DNA of 64,000 bases from JAAXKN01 sp036261625 (GCA_036261625.1 DATAKL010000037.1:1-64000), one strand, 5' to 3'. Numbered from the stretch's first letter, positions 35,737-45,113 are shown. Made by a program: numbers and translations. Notes: generated by a model from the letters alone, not told the origin.

Positions 35737-36559
35737 TTTTTTTCTGCTCCGGTTTTCTTGCAATGAAATTAATTCCCGCTCCGAGTTTGTTATCAGCCGT
35801 GTAATCCAGATACATCATTAAGAGCGTGAAAGGAAAAGTTAAAATGTAATATATGGGTAATAAAATTAAAAGCAGTTTTGAGGCGTTCACCATCTGAATA
35901 GGATACTTAATGCCGAGCCGCCAGGCCTTGTCGCCCCACGGGCCGTAGCTGTACTTTGACTGGCAGACCTCAAAGCCCAGGGGTTCAAGCTTGTTTTTTA
36001 AGTCCTCTGTGGAATAGCCGGTTCTTGCATGCTCGCCGATGAAGCTTTCTTCCTCTTCATCATGCACGTCGCTTCCTCCGTAGATGGATGGAGTATTGAT
36101 CATTAAAAACCCTCCCGGGCGTAGCGCCCTGTGGAAATTCCTGAAGACCTCGACGTCCTCAACAATGTGTTCCATAACGTCAACCGAAAGAATAAGATCA
36201 AAGCGCCCGGTGTGACTGATCTGCGTAAGATCCTCCGCGCCGAATGAGACGTTATTGATATTTCTCGTCTTAAAGAATTCCCTGCAGTCTTCTATCCATT
36301 CTTCCTTAACATCCACAGCATATATGCTGCAGGGCTTAAGATTCTTTGACATGAAGTAAGCGTACTGTCCGTAGCCCGTTCCGGCATCATAGATGGAGAT
36401 TTCACGGCCGTTAAACTGTTTTCTTAAGCCTCTCAGCTCGCGTCTTACGTACCAGGAACGCAGGAACATTGTGTCTAGCAGTTTATAAAACCAGACTCTC
36501 AGGAATGGAAACTTCTTTATCCACCCGGCAAATATATTCTTAATAGGATCATAGTGCAT
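35729..36559 (-). CDS. Class I SAM-dependent methyltransferase with C-terminal membrane segment
   Basis: A 276-residue protein: SAM loop ISIYDAGTGYGQYAYFMSKNL, then FDLILSVDVMEHIVEDVEVFRNFHRALRPGGFLMINTPS. After the catalytic domain there is a hydrophobic stretch (LLLILLPIYYILTFPFTLLMMYL) that should anchor it to the membrane. It is coupled to the YfhO gene by an 8-bp overlap and probably modifies a lipid-linked or polyprenyl substrate. Confidence 0.83.
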   Translation of the reverse strand: MHYDPIKNIFAGWIKKFPFLRVWFYKLLDTMFLRSWYVRRELRGLRKQFNGREISIYDAGTGYGQYAYFMSKNLKPCSIYAVDVKEEWIEDCREFFKTRNINNVSFGAEDLTQISHTGRFDLILSVDVMEHIVEDVEVFRNFHRALRPGGFLMINTPSIYGGSDVHDEEEESFIGEHARTGYSTEDLKNKLEPLGFEVCQSKYSYGPWGDKAWRLGIKYPIQMVNASKLLLILLPIYYILTFPFTLLMMYLDYTADNKLGAGINFIARKPEQKKNV

Positions 36560-36611
36560 AGGCAGCAGCTTTCGTTTTTTTGTTTAACAATTTAACCCTC
36601 TTTTATATTTC

Positions 36612-37733
36612 TTATTTTTTAACAAGCTCCAGCACCCCCCGGGCAAAAGCCGGCCAGGAGTACTTTTCAACTTCCTTTTCGGCATTTGTCTCGAACTCCG
36701 GTTCCCTGGCCTCACTATAAAACTTCATAATTGCCCCGGCCAGCATAGCGGGGTTTTCCTTTTCAACAATAAAGCCTGTTTTACCTTCCAGGACCACTTC
36801 TTCAAGACCCCCCACATTAGCAGCTATTACGGGCTTCTTGAAATTCATGGCTATCTGGACAATTCCGCTCTGTGTGGCGCTCCTGTAGGGGAGAACTACC
36901 GCGTCGGAAGCGCAGAAATAATATTTGACCTCGGAAGTCGGAATGAAATCTGTAAAAAGGATGAGCAGGTCCCCAAGGTCCAGCTTTTTAATGAGGCTTT
37001 TATATTTTTCCTCATTTGAATAAAATTCTCCTGCCACCATGAGCTTTACGTCCAGTCTGTCCTTAAGAAGCGCCATGGCCTCCAGCAGAACATCGAGCCC
37101 CTTATAGTCCCTTATAAAGCCGAAGAAGAGCATTAGTTTCCCCTCTTTAAGTCCCAGGTGACTCCGGGCAAAATCTTTAGTAACAGGGCTGCCGAAGTTG
37201 CTTAAGACAGGGTGGGGCAATACGGCGCTTTTTGCATCCGGCAGGAATGTCTTAAGATCATCCTGAACCTTCTTTGAAAGAAGCACAAAGTAATCCATGG
37301 CGCTCAGGAAGTATCTTGTAAATGCCCTGTCGCCCGGGCGCTTTTCGTGAGGGATCACGTTGTGGCATATTGCCAGGGTCTTAATGCTTTTCTTCTTCCT
37401 GACAATTCTTGCAATTGTGCCGAAAGCAGGGCCGAAAAAAGGGAGCCAGTACTTGAAGATTACCAGGTCGGGACTATCCCTTAGGATTCTTCTGCCTGTT
37501 TTAATCCAGCTGAGGGGGTTTATGGAATCGATCAGAGTTTCTGTAGGAATGGCTTCAACGGTATTCCCCGATTCCGTCTGCGATTTGCCGGGGAAGAGTA
37601 AAGACGGATACTGCCTCTTAAAGGTAATTACATTTACTTCATGTTCCTTAGCAAGCTCACTGTAAAGCAGCCTGGCGAAATCAGCAATTCCGCCGCGATA
37701 TGGATAAGCAGCCGATACAATTGTTATTTTCAT
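36612..37733 (-). CDS. Glycosyltransferase family 4
   Basis: A 373-residue GT-B enzyme. It starts MKITIVSAAYPYRGGIADFARLLYSEL (GT4 acceptor domain). The donor domain includes LMLFFGFIRDYKGLDVLLEAMALL, ASDAVVLPYRSATQSGIVQIAMNFKKPVIAANVGG and GKTGFIVEKENP. It is upstream of the methyltransferase and YfhO genes on the same strand (52-bp gap), so the three may form one unit. Confidence 0.88.
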   Translation of the reverse strand: MKITIVSAAYPYRGGIADFARLLYSELAKEHEVNVITFKRQYPSLLFPGKSQTESGNTVEAIPTETLIDSINPLSWIKTGRRILRDSPDLVIFKYWLPFFGPAFGTIARIVRKKKSIKTLAICHNVIPHEKRPGDRAFTRYFLSAMDYFVLLSKKVQDDLKTFLPDAKSAVLPHPVLSNFGSPVTKDFARSHLGLKEGKLMLFFGFIRDYKGLDVLLEAMALLKDRLDVKLMVAGEFYSNEEKYKSLIKKLDLGDLLILFTDFIPTSEVKYYFCASDAVVLPYRSATQSGIVQIAMNFKKPVIAANVGGLEEVVLEGKTGFIVEKENPAMLAGAIMKFYSEAREPEFETNAEKEVEKYSWPAFARGVLELVKK

Positions 37734-37831
37734 TCGTGACAGTTTTGTGACTCTAAAAAAACTCTGCCAATTTCAGTTAAATAAGACTACAAATAACACA
37801 CCTTCAGAAGAAGGCTCTTTAGTTTCAAATT

Positions 37832-37866
37832 AAGCCAGGCTGCTCACTGAAGCCTGGCTTAATCTA
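37832..37866 (-). terminator. Terminator of the GT2 gene
   Basis: A perfect 10-bp stem AAGCCAGGCT / AGCCTGGCTT with a 9-base loop, just past the stop at 37872 on the minus strand and followed in that direction by AATTT. It separates the GT2 gene from the next transferase gene. Confidence 0.8.
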
Positions 37867-37871
37867 ATATC

Positions 37872-39251
37872 TCAGCTTTTATCCTTTATCGAATATTCCC
37901 TGTCGTTCATCATACTGTGAACTATCATTTCACCCAGGAGCCCTACAGAGAAGAACTGAACGCCTACAATAATAAGGAGCATGCCGAAGAATAAAAGCGG
38001 CCTGTTGCTCAGGCTGTGCCCCAGCATCCATTCAACAGAAAGATATCCGTTAACTACAAAGCCTATCAGAAAGGCAATTGCGCCTAAAAATCCGAATAAG
38101 TGCATCGGGCGCTTTATATAGCGCGTTGTAAACATTACGGTCAAAAGATCGATAAAACCCTTGAAGAATCTGGAAATTCCGAACTTTGTTTTTCCGTAAC
38201 GGCGCGGATGATGCTTTACCGGGATCTCTGCGACAGTGAAACCCTGCCATGCTGATAAAACCGGCATATATCTGTGAAGTTCACCGTAAACGTTCAGGTT
38301 CTTTACAACATCACGCCTGTATGCCTTAAGCCCGCAGTTAAAGTCGTGGATCTTAATTCCGCTCATAAGGCCCGTTACATAGTTGAAGAACTTGGATGAG
38401 TGACGCTTGATGAAAGGATCAAAGCGCTGTTTTTTCCATCCTGAAACCAGGTCGTATCCCTCTTCAAGCTTCCCGACCAGGTTCGGGATCTCGTTCGGAT
38501 CATCCTGCAGGTCGGCATCCATTGTAATTACAACGTCGCCTGTAACCTGTTTGAAGCCCATCTGAAGGGCTGCCGATTTGCCGTAATTTTTACGGAAGCT
38601 TATATATTTGTATTTAGGATCGATCCTCGAAATTTCCTTCAACACGGCCAGAGACTTATCTGTGGAGCCGTCATCAACAAAGATGACTTCGTACTCGGCC
38701 GAAATCAATCTCATTGCTTTTTTGATCTCGTTTGCCAGCGGACGAAGTGACTCTTCCTCATTATAAAGTGGTACAACTATTGAAATCTTCTTAAAGCTTG
38801 TCTTCTTAGGGCTTGCTTCGGCCGCAGGGGCGGCAGACGGACGGTTGTAGCTGCTGCTGTAATTTTTCCCCCTGTACCTGCTGTAGTGAGGCTTCTTGGG
38901 GCTCTTGGGCGGCACTATCTTGCCCTGCTGAGACTGCTGCCTTGGCTGCCTGGGCTGCTGAGGCTGCTGAGACTCGGGTTTCTGAGACTCCTGCTTCTGA
39001 GAGTCCTGCTTTTGAGACTCCTGCTTTTGAGCATCCTGCCTCTGTGATTCCGGCTTCTGGGAATCCTGCTTTCTTGACTGCTGATCCTGCTGATGCGGCT
39101 GCCTGGGCTGCCTTTCTGGATGCTGCTGCGGATTCTGCCCTCTGGGCTGCCTTTCCTGCTGCTGAGACTGTGCTTTAGCCTGCTTATCCCCCTGATTATC
39201 CTGCTGCGGATTAGGGGCATCATTTGCATCGTTTGTTCGTTTCTCGTCCAA
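37872..39251 (-). CDS. Polyprenyl-phosphate GT2 glycosyltransferase with Gln-rich extension
   Basis: A 459-residue protein. Residues about 15-150 are low-complexity, made almost wholly of Gln, Arg, Pro, Ser, Lys, Glu and Asp with repeats of the type SQKQESQKQD. The GT2 domain (about 155-380) has ISIVVPLYNEEESL, EVIFVDDGSTDKS and VITMDADLQDDP; two C-terminal helices follow (HLFGFLGAIAFLIGFVVNGYL and PLLFFGMLLIIVGVQFFSVGLLGEMI). This is the DPM1/ArnC/YkcC layout: a sugar is moved to undecaprenyl phosphate. The start is TTG at 39251, right after an in-frame stop; no in-frame ATG exists before the catalytic domain. Confidence 0.85.
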   Translation of the reverse strand: MDEKRTNDANDAPNPQQDNQGDKQAKAQSQQQERQPRGQNPQQHPERQPRQPHQQDQQSRKQDSQKPESQRQDAQKQESQKQDSQKQESQKPESQQPQQPRQPRQQSQQGKIVPPKSPKKPHYSRYRGKNYSSSYNRPSAAPAAEASPKKTSFKKISIVVPLYNEEESLRPLANEIKKAMRLISAEYEVIFVDDGSTDKSLAVLKEISRIDPKYKYISFRKNYGKSAALQMGFKQVTGDVVITMDADLQDDPNEIPNLVGKLEEGYDLVSGWKKQRFDPFIKRHSSKFFNYVTGLMSGIKIHDFNCGLKAYRRDVVKNLNVYGELHRYMPVLSAWQGFTVAEIPVKHHPRRYGKTKFGISRFFKGFIDLLTVMFTTRYIKRPMHLFGFLGAIAFLIGFVVNGYLSVEWMLGHSLSNRPLLFFGMLLIIVGVQFFSVGLLGEMIVHSMMNDREYSIKDKS

Positions 39252-39519
39252 TTAAAAATCCGATTTTGTAAAAAAATACCCATAAAATTAAGCTAATAAA
39301 TGACGAAAATCAATTTAACTTTTATGGGAGGGGTATTTTAAGGCTGAAACCTCCGTGAGCCTTATTTTCCTCTGCTTTCATGGCCGGCAATGATGCTAAA
39401 ATATTTACCGGATGCAAGTGTTGATAATAGAGCGCAGTCTGAATACATTGAATTATCCACATGTTTGACGTGAGGAAACAGATTTGCTTAGGATTTAATG
39501 AATAGGAGTGGATTTTATA

Positions 39520-41103
39520 ATGCCCCATTCTTTTGCTGAAGACCCTGGAAACCTTCTCTTAATGTGTGAAAAGGAACGCCTTACAGAAAACTACGGCGCC
39601 TCCGAAGTACACATCAGCTCCGAAGGCAGAGAGATTTATGTTGTAAGCGACCTCCACATTACACAGATAAGAAATAACGGAAAACCACCCTCTCCTCTTG
39701 ACAAACCTACAGACGATGCATTTATAGGATTCATGAAATACTTAACCCGTAAGGTAATGCCCGGACATGGAATGCTCATTATAAACGGCGACTTTATAGA
39801 TTTCCTGCGCATTACAGGTCTGCCTGAGACAGATGCCGATTTCCTTATGTGGAAGGGTATACTCGGCAAAATCGGAATTAAAAGATCAGTTGATTCACTG
39901 AAAGCCTCAATTTCCAAAAAAGAGATAAAATACGGCCTTAACACCGACGACTTTAAGTCGGTCTGGAAACTCTACGTCGTATCCCGGGAGCACCCGGCTG
40001 TTTTTTATTCCCTCATGCAGTGGATTGAAAAGGGAAACAGGCTCATAATTGTAAAAGGAAATCACGACCTTGAGTTTTACTGGCCTGCCGTAAGAAACAC
40101 TATGCGCCTGATTCTTTCTGAGCAGTCAAACGGGGCCCTCAGCCCGGAAAAACTTTTCTTAAGCAGGATTTTCCCGGATCTCCTCTTTGTTGATGATACA
40201 CTCATAATCGACGGCAGGTACTATATAGAGCACGGGCATAAGTACGACCGCTACTGCCATTCCATAGGAGGGCCTCTTCTTAAGAACAAAAAAGAGATCA
40301 ATATGCCCTTCGGCTCTTTTTTTAACCGCTACCTGCTTAACCATATTGAACTTGCCTATCCTCCCTTTAAGAACGTGCGCTTAAGGAGAAATATACTGCC
40401 GTTGCTCGTTGAAAAGAGGTTTTTCGTAGGCATAAGAAAACTTTTTGAGAATATCCCCCCCCTGTTTCTGGTTATACCGATGAGATACTACCGCTACCTT
40501 TTCGGGCGTGTACTGATGATTGTTCTTACGGTGTTTCTTCCTGTACTCTATGCCATGGATAAATTCTGGAACATTATAGAACCCCTGACCCTCAGGCTGG
40601 ATGCTGATAACGAAAGCCCTGCCGGAAGGAGCTCCAGAATTCTTAAAATACCGGGGCAGAGCATGATGGAGAATTTCGGGCTCTTTTTAGTGTCGTTCAT
40701 TTTAAGCAGGGCCTCTTCCTATGTTCAGCTGGAAGAACCGGGCAGCCTCTACCAGTATGCCCGCAGGAAATTTTCGGAAAACAGGGACTACCGCCTCATT
40801 ACCTTCGGCCATACGCATAACCCCGAGGTCTTCAGCCAGGAGGATCAGTGGTTTGTAAATACAGGAAGCTGGATTCCAACCGTGGAACTCTTTGCCTCTG
40901 AAAAGAAGAAGGACAATTCATGCACGTACATGTACCTTTCACGCGACCAAAAAAAAGAACGGGAGGCGGGATTCTTACTGCAGTGGGACAAGGAAAAAGA
41001 AGTGCCCGTCCTGGTGGCTGCCGTTGGGTGGACGCCAAAGGCTCCGGAAAGCCCGGAAGTTGACCTTCAGGAGTTCAGGATACGCACCACCAGAGCAAAA
41101 TAA
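39520..41103 (+). CDS. Calcineurin-like metallophosphoesterase with membrane insertion
   Basis: A 527-residue protein. The metallophosphatase motifs are in order: VVSDLHI, INGDFIDF, VKGNHDLEF, IEHGHKYD and FGHTHNPEVF. Between the last two is a long insertion (about residues 260-400) with a hydrophobic segment (YLFGRVLMIVLTVFLPVLYAM), so the enzyme is probably tied to the membrane with its active site in the cytoplasm. The substrate is unknown; lipid-linked phosphates, as for LpxH or UppP-like enzymes, are possible. The ATG at 39520 follows TAGGAG; a GTG at 39508 overlaps that site and is rejected. The stop is 8 bp from the convergent reductase gene. Confidence 0.85.
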   Translation: MPHSFAEDPGNLLLMCEKERLTENYGASEVHISSEGREIYVVSDLHITQIRNNGKPPSPLDKPTDDAFIGFMKYLTRKVMPGHGMLIINGDFIDFLRITGLPETDADFLMWKGILGKIGIKRSVDSLKASISKKEIKYGLNTDDFKSVWKLYVVSREHPAVFYSLMQWIEKGNRLIIVKGNHDLEFYWPAVRNTMRLILSEQSNGALSPEKLFLSRIFPDLLFVDDTLIIDGRYYIEHGHKYDRYCHSIGGPLLKNKKEINMPFGSFFNRYLLNHIELAYPPFKNVRLRRNILPLLVEKRFFVGIRKLFENIPPLFLVIPMRYYRYLFGRVLMIVLTVFLPVLYAMDKFWNIIEPLTLRLDADNESPAGRSSRILKIPGQSMMENFGLFLVSFILSRASSYVQLEEPGSLYQYARRKFSENRDYRLITFGHTHNPEVFSQEDQWFVNTGSWIPTVELFASEKKKDNSCTYMYLSRDQKKEREAGFLLQWDKEKEVPVLVAAVGWTPKAPESPEVDLQEFRIRTTRAK

Positions 41104-41111
41104 AAGCCTCT

Positions 41112-42095
41112 TTACGGCCGGGCCAGAGATTTTTCCGATTTGATGTAACTAATAATCCTTTCGGCATGGTATCTTGAGGATTCAATATTCCACTTGCTCG
41201 TATTCATCCCCCCGCAAACGCATCCGGCCAGGAACACCCCTTTCTTATTTGTCTCAAAAGTCTCAGTATTATAATAAGGCTCCCTGAGTTCATCAGGGGA
41301 TATATCAACCCCCGCTTTTTCAAGAAGAACGTAGTCGGGCTTGTAGCCTGTCATGGCAAGAACGAAATCGTTTTCAATTGAAAACTCTCCTTCCGGCGTA
41401 CAGAGGTCGACCTCGGTTTCGCGTATTTGCTTAACGGTGGAATTAAAGTAAGCCTTAATTGAACCCTCCTTGATACGGTTTTCAATATCGGGTCTTACCC
41501 AGTACTTTACCCCCTCGTGGAGTTCACCTGCTGCAATTACCATCGTTACCTCTGCTCCGCGTCTGAAGGTCTCAAGTGCTGCATCAACAGCCGAATTGCC
41601 TCCGCCAATAATGACCAGTTTCTGAGCGGCATAAGGGTGAGGCTCATCGTAGTAATGTTTTACCTTGGGAAGTTCCTCTCCGGGCACGTGCATAAGGTTG
41701 GGTATGCCGTAGAAGCCTGTTGCAATAATGACGTTACCGGCCGAATAGATACCCTTATCGGTTTTAATGAGAAACCCAAAGCCCGGATACTTTATGTCCA
41801 GAACCCTTTCATAGGTCTTTATATTAAGATGCCAGGAGAATGCCACTCTTCTGTAGTATTCCAAAGCCTCCGCGCGTGTCGGCTTGTAGCCGTGTGAGAT
41901 AAAGGGGACATCGCCTATTTCCAGGCGCTCACTGGTGGAGAAGAACGTCATGTTTACGGGATAGTTATAAAGAGAGTTTACAAGGCATCCGGCTTCTATA
42001 ATTAAATAACTTAAATCATTTTTTACTGCTTCAATTCCGCATGCAAGTCCAATGGGGCCTGCACCTATAATAATTATATCATACTTTTGGGGCAT
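41112..42095 (-). CDS. ypdA: YpdA-family NADPH:bacillithiol disulfide reductase-like flavoprotein
   Basis: A 327-residue FAD/NADPH enzyme. FAD motif IIIIGAGPIGLACGIEA, NADPH motif VIIGGGNSAVDAALETFRRG, and the GVFLAGCVCGGMNTSKWNIESSRYHAE end are as in YpdA/Bdr. There is no CxxC active site, so it is not a thioredoxin reductase. In Bacilli and Bacteroidota this family reduces bacillithiol disulfide. The ATG at 42095 (MPQKYD) follows AAGGAAGA and is preferred over 42125. Confidence 0.87.
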   Translation of the reverse strand: MPQKYDIIIIGAGPIGLACGIEAVKNDLSYLIIEAGCLVNSLYNYPVNMTFFSTSERLEIGDVPFISHGYKPTRAEALEYYRRVAFSWHLNIKTYERVLDIKYPGFGFLIKTDKGIYSAGNVIIATGFYGIPNLMHVPGEELPKVKHYYDEPHPYAAQKLVIIGGGNSAVDAALETFRRGAEVTMVIAAGELHEGVKYWVRPDIENRIKEGSIKAYFNSTVKQIRETEVDLCTPEGEFSIENDFVLAMTGYKPDYVLLEKAGVDISPDELREPYYNTETFETNKKGVFLAGCVCGGMNTSKWNIESSRYHAERIISYIKSEKSLARP

Positions 42096-42314
42096 ATTCT
42101 TCCTTATATAAACAGCCTGTTTCAATATTTAGCCTATTATTTCATTATACAAAAAAATACAAAACGTACCAAAGGGTTCGGAAATTTTGAGCCTCCGGGG
42201 TTGTGTGCCGTCACTTAGGACGGGCAGATTAAGTTTTCAGGATCAATTTCCCCGATTTTATCATTGACGATTAGGAAAAATATCCATAATTATGTCCTAT
42301 AGAAAGGAGCGGCG

Positions 42315-42827
42315 ATGATAACTTTTACATACCCATTGATTCCAAAACTTATTTATCGTTATGCAAATATTCCGGTAACATTTGTTCTTTTAATGTATTT
42401 CTTTATTTCCGTAATGGCTTTGAGAATCAGTTCGTTCAGTATCATTCCTGCTTTTATTAATGTTGTGCTGATTTATTTCGTAAACCGTTATTATTTCAGG
42501 CTCTACAGGCTTTTTCCCTATAAGATTGAAGTGGATGACCAGAAGATGATCTGCTCGGATTTTCCTTTCAGCCGGAAGATCGTTCAGATCAAGTTTGAAG
42601 ATATTGAAAAAATAACGGGCAGCATTTTTAACGAACTCAAAAATAAGCCGATTCACGTATACGACGGGAAACAGAATGTTACCATAGCTTTTTCTCTGCA
42701 TTTAAGAAGGATAAACGACCTTCTGACGATAATCTTAAGCAAGATCAGGAAAGAAAAAAGCGATGAATTGCTCTTTAAGCTCAGACAGCATAATAAAGTC
42801 CTGAAACAGGAGGGGAGTAATTCTTAA
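42315..42827 (+). CDS. Hypothetical membrane protein with PH-like domain
   Basis: A 170-residue protein. Two helices (about 18-38 and 40-60) are followed by a basic spacer and a compact beta-rich domain (YKIEVDDQKMICSDFPFSRKIVQIKFEDIEKITG, then KPIHVYDGKQNVTIAF) resembling a bacterial PH domain, then a C-terminal helix. Function is not known. A GAAAGGAGCGG site precedes the ATG. Confidence 0.65.
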   Translation: MITFTYPLIPKLIYRYANIPVTFVLLMYFFISVMALRISSFSIIPAFINVVLIYFVNRYYFRLYRLFPYKIEVDDQKMICSDFPFSRKIVQIKFEDIEKITGSIFNELKNKPIHVYDGKQNVTIAFSLHLRRINDLLTIILSKIRKEKSDELLFKLRQHNKVLKQEGSNS

Positions 42828-42837
42828 GAAAAAAAAC

Positions 42838-42868
42838 CCTGAAGATTTTTTCCCTTCAGGGCTTTTTT
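42838..42868 (+). terminator. Intrinsic terminator
   Basis: An 8-bp stem, CCCTGAAG with CTTCAGGG, followed by CTTTTTTATT; A-rich on the other side, so it can serve both convergent genes. Confidence 0.85.
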
Positions 42869-42907
42869 ATTGACAAATGAGCAAACTACACTAATCTGCA
42901 AACTAAA

Positions 42908-44611
42908 CTAATCAACAAACTGCTTTGCGTAGTACTTTGCCGTAAGCTTTTCACCCGTGGCCTTCTCAATCATATCGTTCCAGTAGTATTTTCTGCCCGG
43001 CTCAAAGACGTTTTTCTTAAGATAGTCTCCCACTTCTTTTTTATTAAAGAAGCTCTGGTTCTTCGCATCCTGAGCCTTCAGTATGCTGCCTGTAATATGG
43101 TAGTAGAGCTGTGATGCCAAAAGCTCGCCAAGCATATAGTTGTGGTAATAGCAGGGATAGCTTGCAATATGGATCTTGGACGCCCAGTCGGGTTCATTTC
43201 TTCCCTCGGGTCTTTTTAACCCCTGGTACTTTTCAACCAGGTCCCACCAGAGTTTGTTCAGGTCCTGATCGGGGTTCTCGTACATGCTTTTTTCAAAGCG
43301 GTATACCACCTGTACCCAGCGGCTGAAGATGAGCTGTTCAAGTCTTAACGACTTAAAGCCCTCGTCGCCTATTTTTGCTTTCTCCTCATCTGAAATCCCA
43401 AGCACGTCCTGCATCCACTTGGGATTTGAAGCAAAGCGGCCGAACATCATGGCAATTGCTTCGGTTGTAAACGTGTGGGCGGGTTCCCTTAACTGCCAGG
43501 GGAGGCTGCGGTCGGTAAACTTATCATAAACCGCGTGCCCGAATTCGTGCAAAGAAGTGTTCATCCAGTTGTAGTTCGGTTTTACGTTCATTACAACCCT
43601 TACGTCGCCCTCGCGGTCAATCGTGGTGCAGTAGGCATGCTGATATTTGCCTTCCTTTTCATAAAGATCGCTCCTTTGGGCCAGGTCATCCATCGGAAGT
43701 CCGATTCCTTTGTAATAGGCTTTTGTGAGTTCCACGACGTCCTTATCCTTGTAATACGTGTCCAGATCCACATTGTAGATCTTGGGGGCTTCCTGGAAGA
43801 AGCGGTTCTGGTAGTGCCAGGGCATGAGTTTGTCGGGCGTTGTGTTATACCTTTTTGCGAGAACCTGATCCATTTCACCCTTAAGCTTCATGAAGGAGTC
43901 ACGCGTCAGGTTATCCAGCTCGTCAAAAAGTTTCTCAATTTCCTGCGGGTCCTGTTCGCTCAGCCTCAGGCTCATCTCGTGAAAGTTCTTAAAGCCTAAG
44001 CCCCGGGCGGCCTCGTTTCTCATTTTTACGAGTTTTACGACGTCCGCGGCAACAACTTTTCCGATAGCCTTGCTTCCAAGCCATGCTGCTTTGAGCTCTT
44101 TTGAGTCGGTTGAATTCTTAAGAATTTCCTCAACTTCGTTGTCTGTAAGTTTTTTGCCCGCTACCTCTGTGCGGTAGGTGGAGAACTTGTTCTCGACGTC
44201 TGTTCTGAGCTTTATTATCTCCTCAAGCTTTTTGGGGTCGATCTGGTTTTCCAGATAGGCGTTATAGAGGGTCTCAAGCTCGCGCTTTAACAGAGGGTCT
44301 GTAATAAGTCCCGATTCCTTAAACTTCTTTAATTTTTCAAAATCTTCCTTGCCCGAATAAACATTAACCCTTTTAATTTCAAGTTCAGCCGACTTGTCGT
44401 AGTCTTCCTTTTTACCTGAAATTGTAGCGTTGAAATACGCCAGGCTGGCATCCCTCGTAAGGGGGACTGCTTTGGCCTCGTAATCCTTGACGAACTTTTG
44501 AAAATCCTGTTCCATTTTTTCCTTATTTGTACTTCCGCAGTTAAATAAAGTTATGGAAAACAGGAGAATAAAAAAAGCACTAAAGATGCTCTTAAGCTTT
44601 TTCCCGTACAT
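42908..44611 (-). CDS. M2-family metallopeptidase (peptidyl-dipeptidase A-like) lipoprotein
   Basis: A 567-residue zinc peptidase related to angiotensin-converting enzyme. The signal peptide ends in a lipobox (TLFNC, Cys25), so it is probably membrane-anchored outside the cytoplasm. The zinc site is HEFGH (H355, E356, H359), with the downstream Glu in FTTEAIAMMFGRF. Other M2 blocks are HEMSLRLSEQDP and QLIFSRWVQVVYRFEKSMYENPDQDLNKLWWDLVEKYQG. It likely removes dipeptides from small peptides. A GAGGGG site precedes the ATG. Confidence 0.92.
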   Translation of the reverse strand: MYGKKLKSIFSAFFILLFSITLFNCGSTNKEKMEQDFQKFVKDYEAKAVPLTRDASLAYFNATISGKKEDYDKSAELEIKRVNVYSGKEDFEKLKKFKESGLITDPLLKRELETLYNAYLENQIDPKKLEEIIKLRTDVENKFSTYRTEVAGKKLTDNEVEEILKNSTDSKELKAAWLGSKAIGKVVAADVVKLVKMRNEAARGLGFKNFHEMSLRLSEQDPQEIEKLFDELDNLTRDSFMKLKGEMDQVLAKRYNTTPDKLMPWHYQNRFFQEAPKIYNVDLDTYYKDKDVVELTKAYYKGIGLPMDDLAQRSDLYEKEGKYQHAYCTTIDREGDVRVVMNVKPNYNWMNTSLHEFGHAVYDKFTDRSLPWQLREPAHTFTTEAIAMMFGRFASNPKWMQDVLGISDEEKAKIGDEGFKSLRLEQLIFSRWVQVVYRFEKSMYENPDQDLNKLWWDLVEKYQGLKRPEGRNEPDWASKIHIASYPCYYHNYMLGELLASQLYYHITGSILKAQDAKNQSFFNKKEVGDYLKKNVFEPGRKYYWNDMIEKATGEKLTAKYYAKQFVD

Positions 44612-44734
44612 TGGTTACCCCTCAAAGTTAATTGGAGAAAAAAGTACCTGTGCTAAATTAAACGTTTCGGCATGAAGGTTCAAGTAAGGAGGGATAAACG
44701 GATTTTTAGGAGGATGACCGGACAAGAAAACGCC

Positions 44735-44770
44735 GGGATGACCTACTCTAGAAATTTAAGAGGTCATCCC
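44735..44770 (-). terminator. Hairpin at the end of the GroES-like gene
   Basis: GGGATGACCT at 44735-44744 pairs with AGGTCATCCC at 44761-44770. The hairpin overlaps the last codons and stop (44748) of the minus-strand gene. There is no T run right after it on that strand. Confidence 0.55.
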
Positions 44771-45113
44771 TGAAAAGAAGAAGAATTGCAGCCTGGGGTA
44801 CAATTAGATACTTTTCCTTTTCAATTTCAATCTCAATGGCTTCTTTCCTCATGAATATGGCCAGGTCGCCTTCCTTTGCCTGAAGAGGTATATATTTGGC
44901 TGAAGCTTTGGACTCCTTCCACGGCTCCTCGTCATCCATGGGAGCGCCTACAGGGTATCCGGGACCTGCCTTAATGACATATCCGCTCTGAACTTTCTCC
45001 CTTTCCAGTACCCCCGCCGGCAGGTAGAGCCCGCTCGTGGTTTTCTCAAGATTCTCCTCCGGTTTAACGAGCACTCTGTCGCCAACGACAATTATTTTCT
45101 GCAGATCTATCAA
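44748..45113 (-). CDS. GroES-like co-chaperone family protein
   Basis: A 121-residue protein with a chaperonin-10 fold: KIIVVGDRVLVKPEENLEKTTSGLYLPAGVLEREKVQSGYVIKAGPG matches the GroES core including the mobile loop. An insertion (YPVGAPMDDEEPWKESKASAKYIPLQ) makes it longer than the usual 95 residues. No groEL is adjacent. Bacteroidota carry such stand-alone paralogues, whose role is not settled. It is separate from the canonical groES, which should lie elsewhere. Confidence 0.8.
   Translation of the reverse strand: MIDLQKIIVVGDRVLVKPEENLEKTTSGLYLPAGVLEREKVQSGYVIKAGPGYPVGAPMDDEEPWKESKASAKYIPLQAKEGDLAIFMRKEAIEIEIEKEKYLIVPQAAILLLFRDDLLNF

Noticed and set aside
38813..39178. Ala/Ser-rich plus-strand frame
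   Set aside because: Antisense of the Gln-rich repeat of the GT2 gene; low complexity keeps the opposite strand open.
43535..43999. 154-codon plus-strand frame
   Set aside because: Lies antisense inside the M2 peptidase gene, which has its zinc site and full-length family match.
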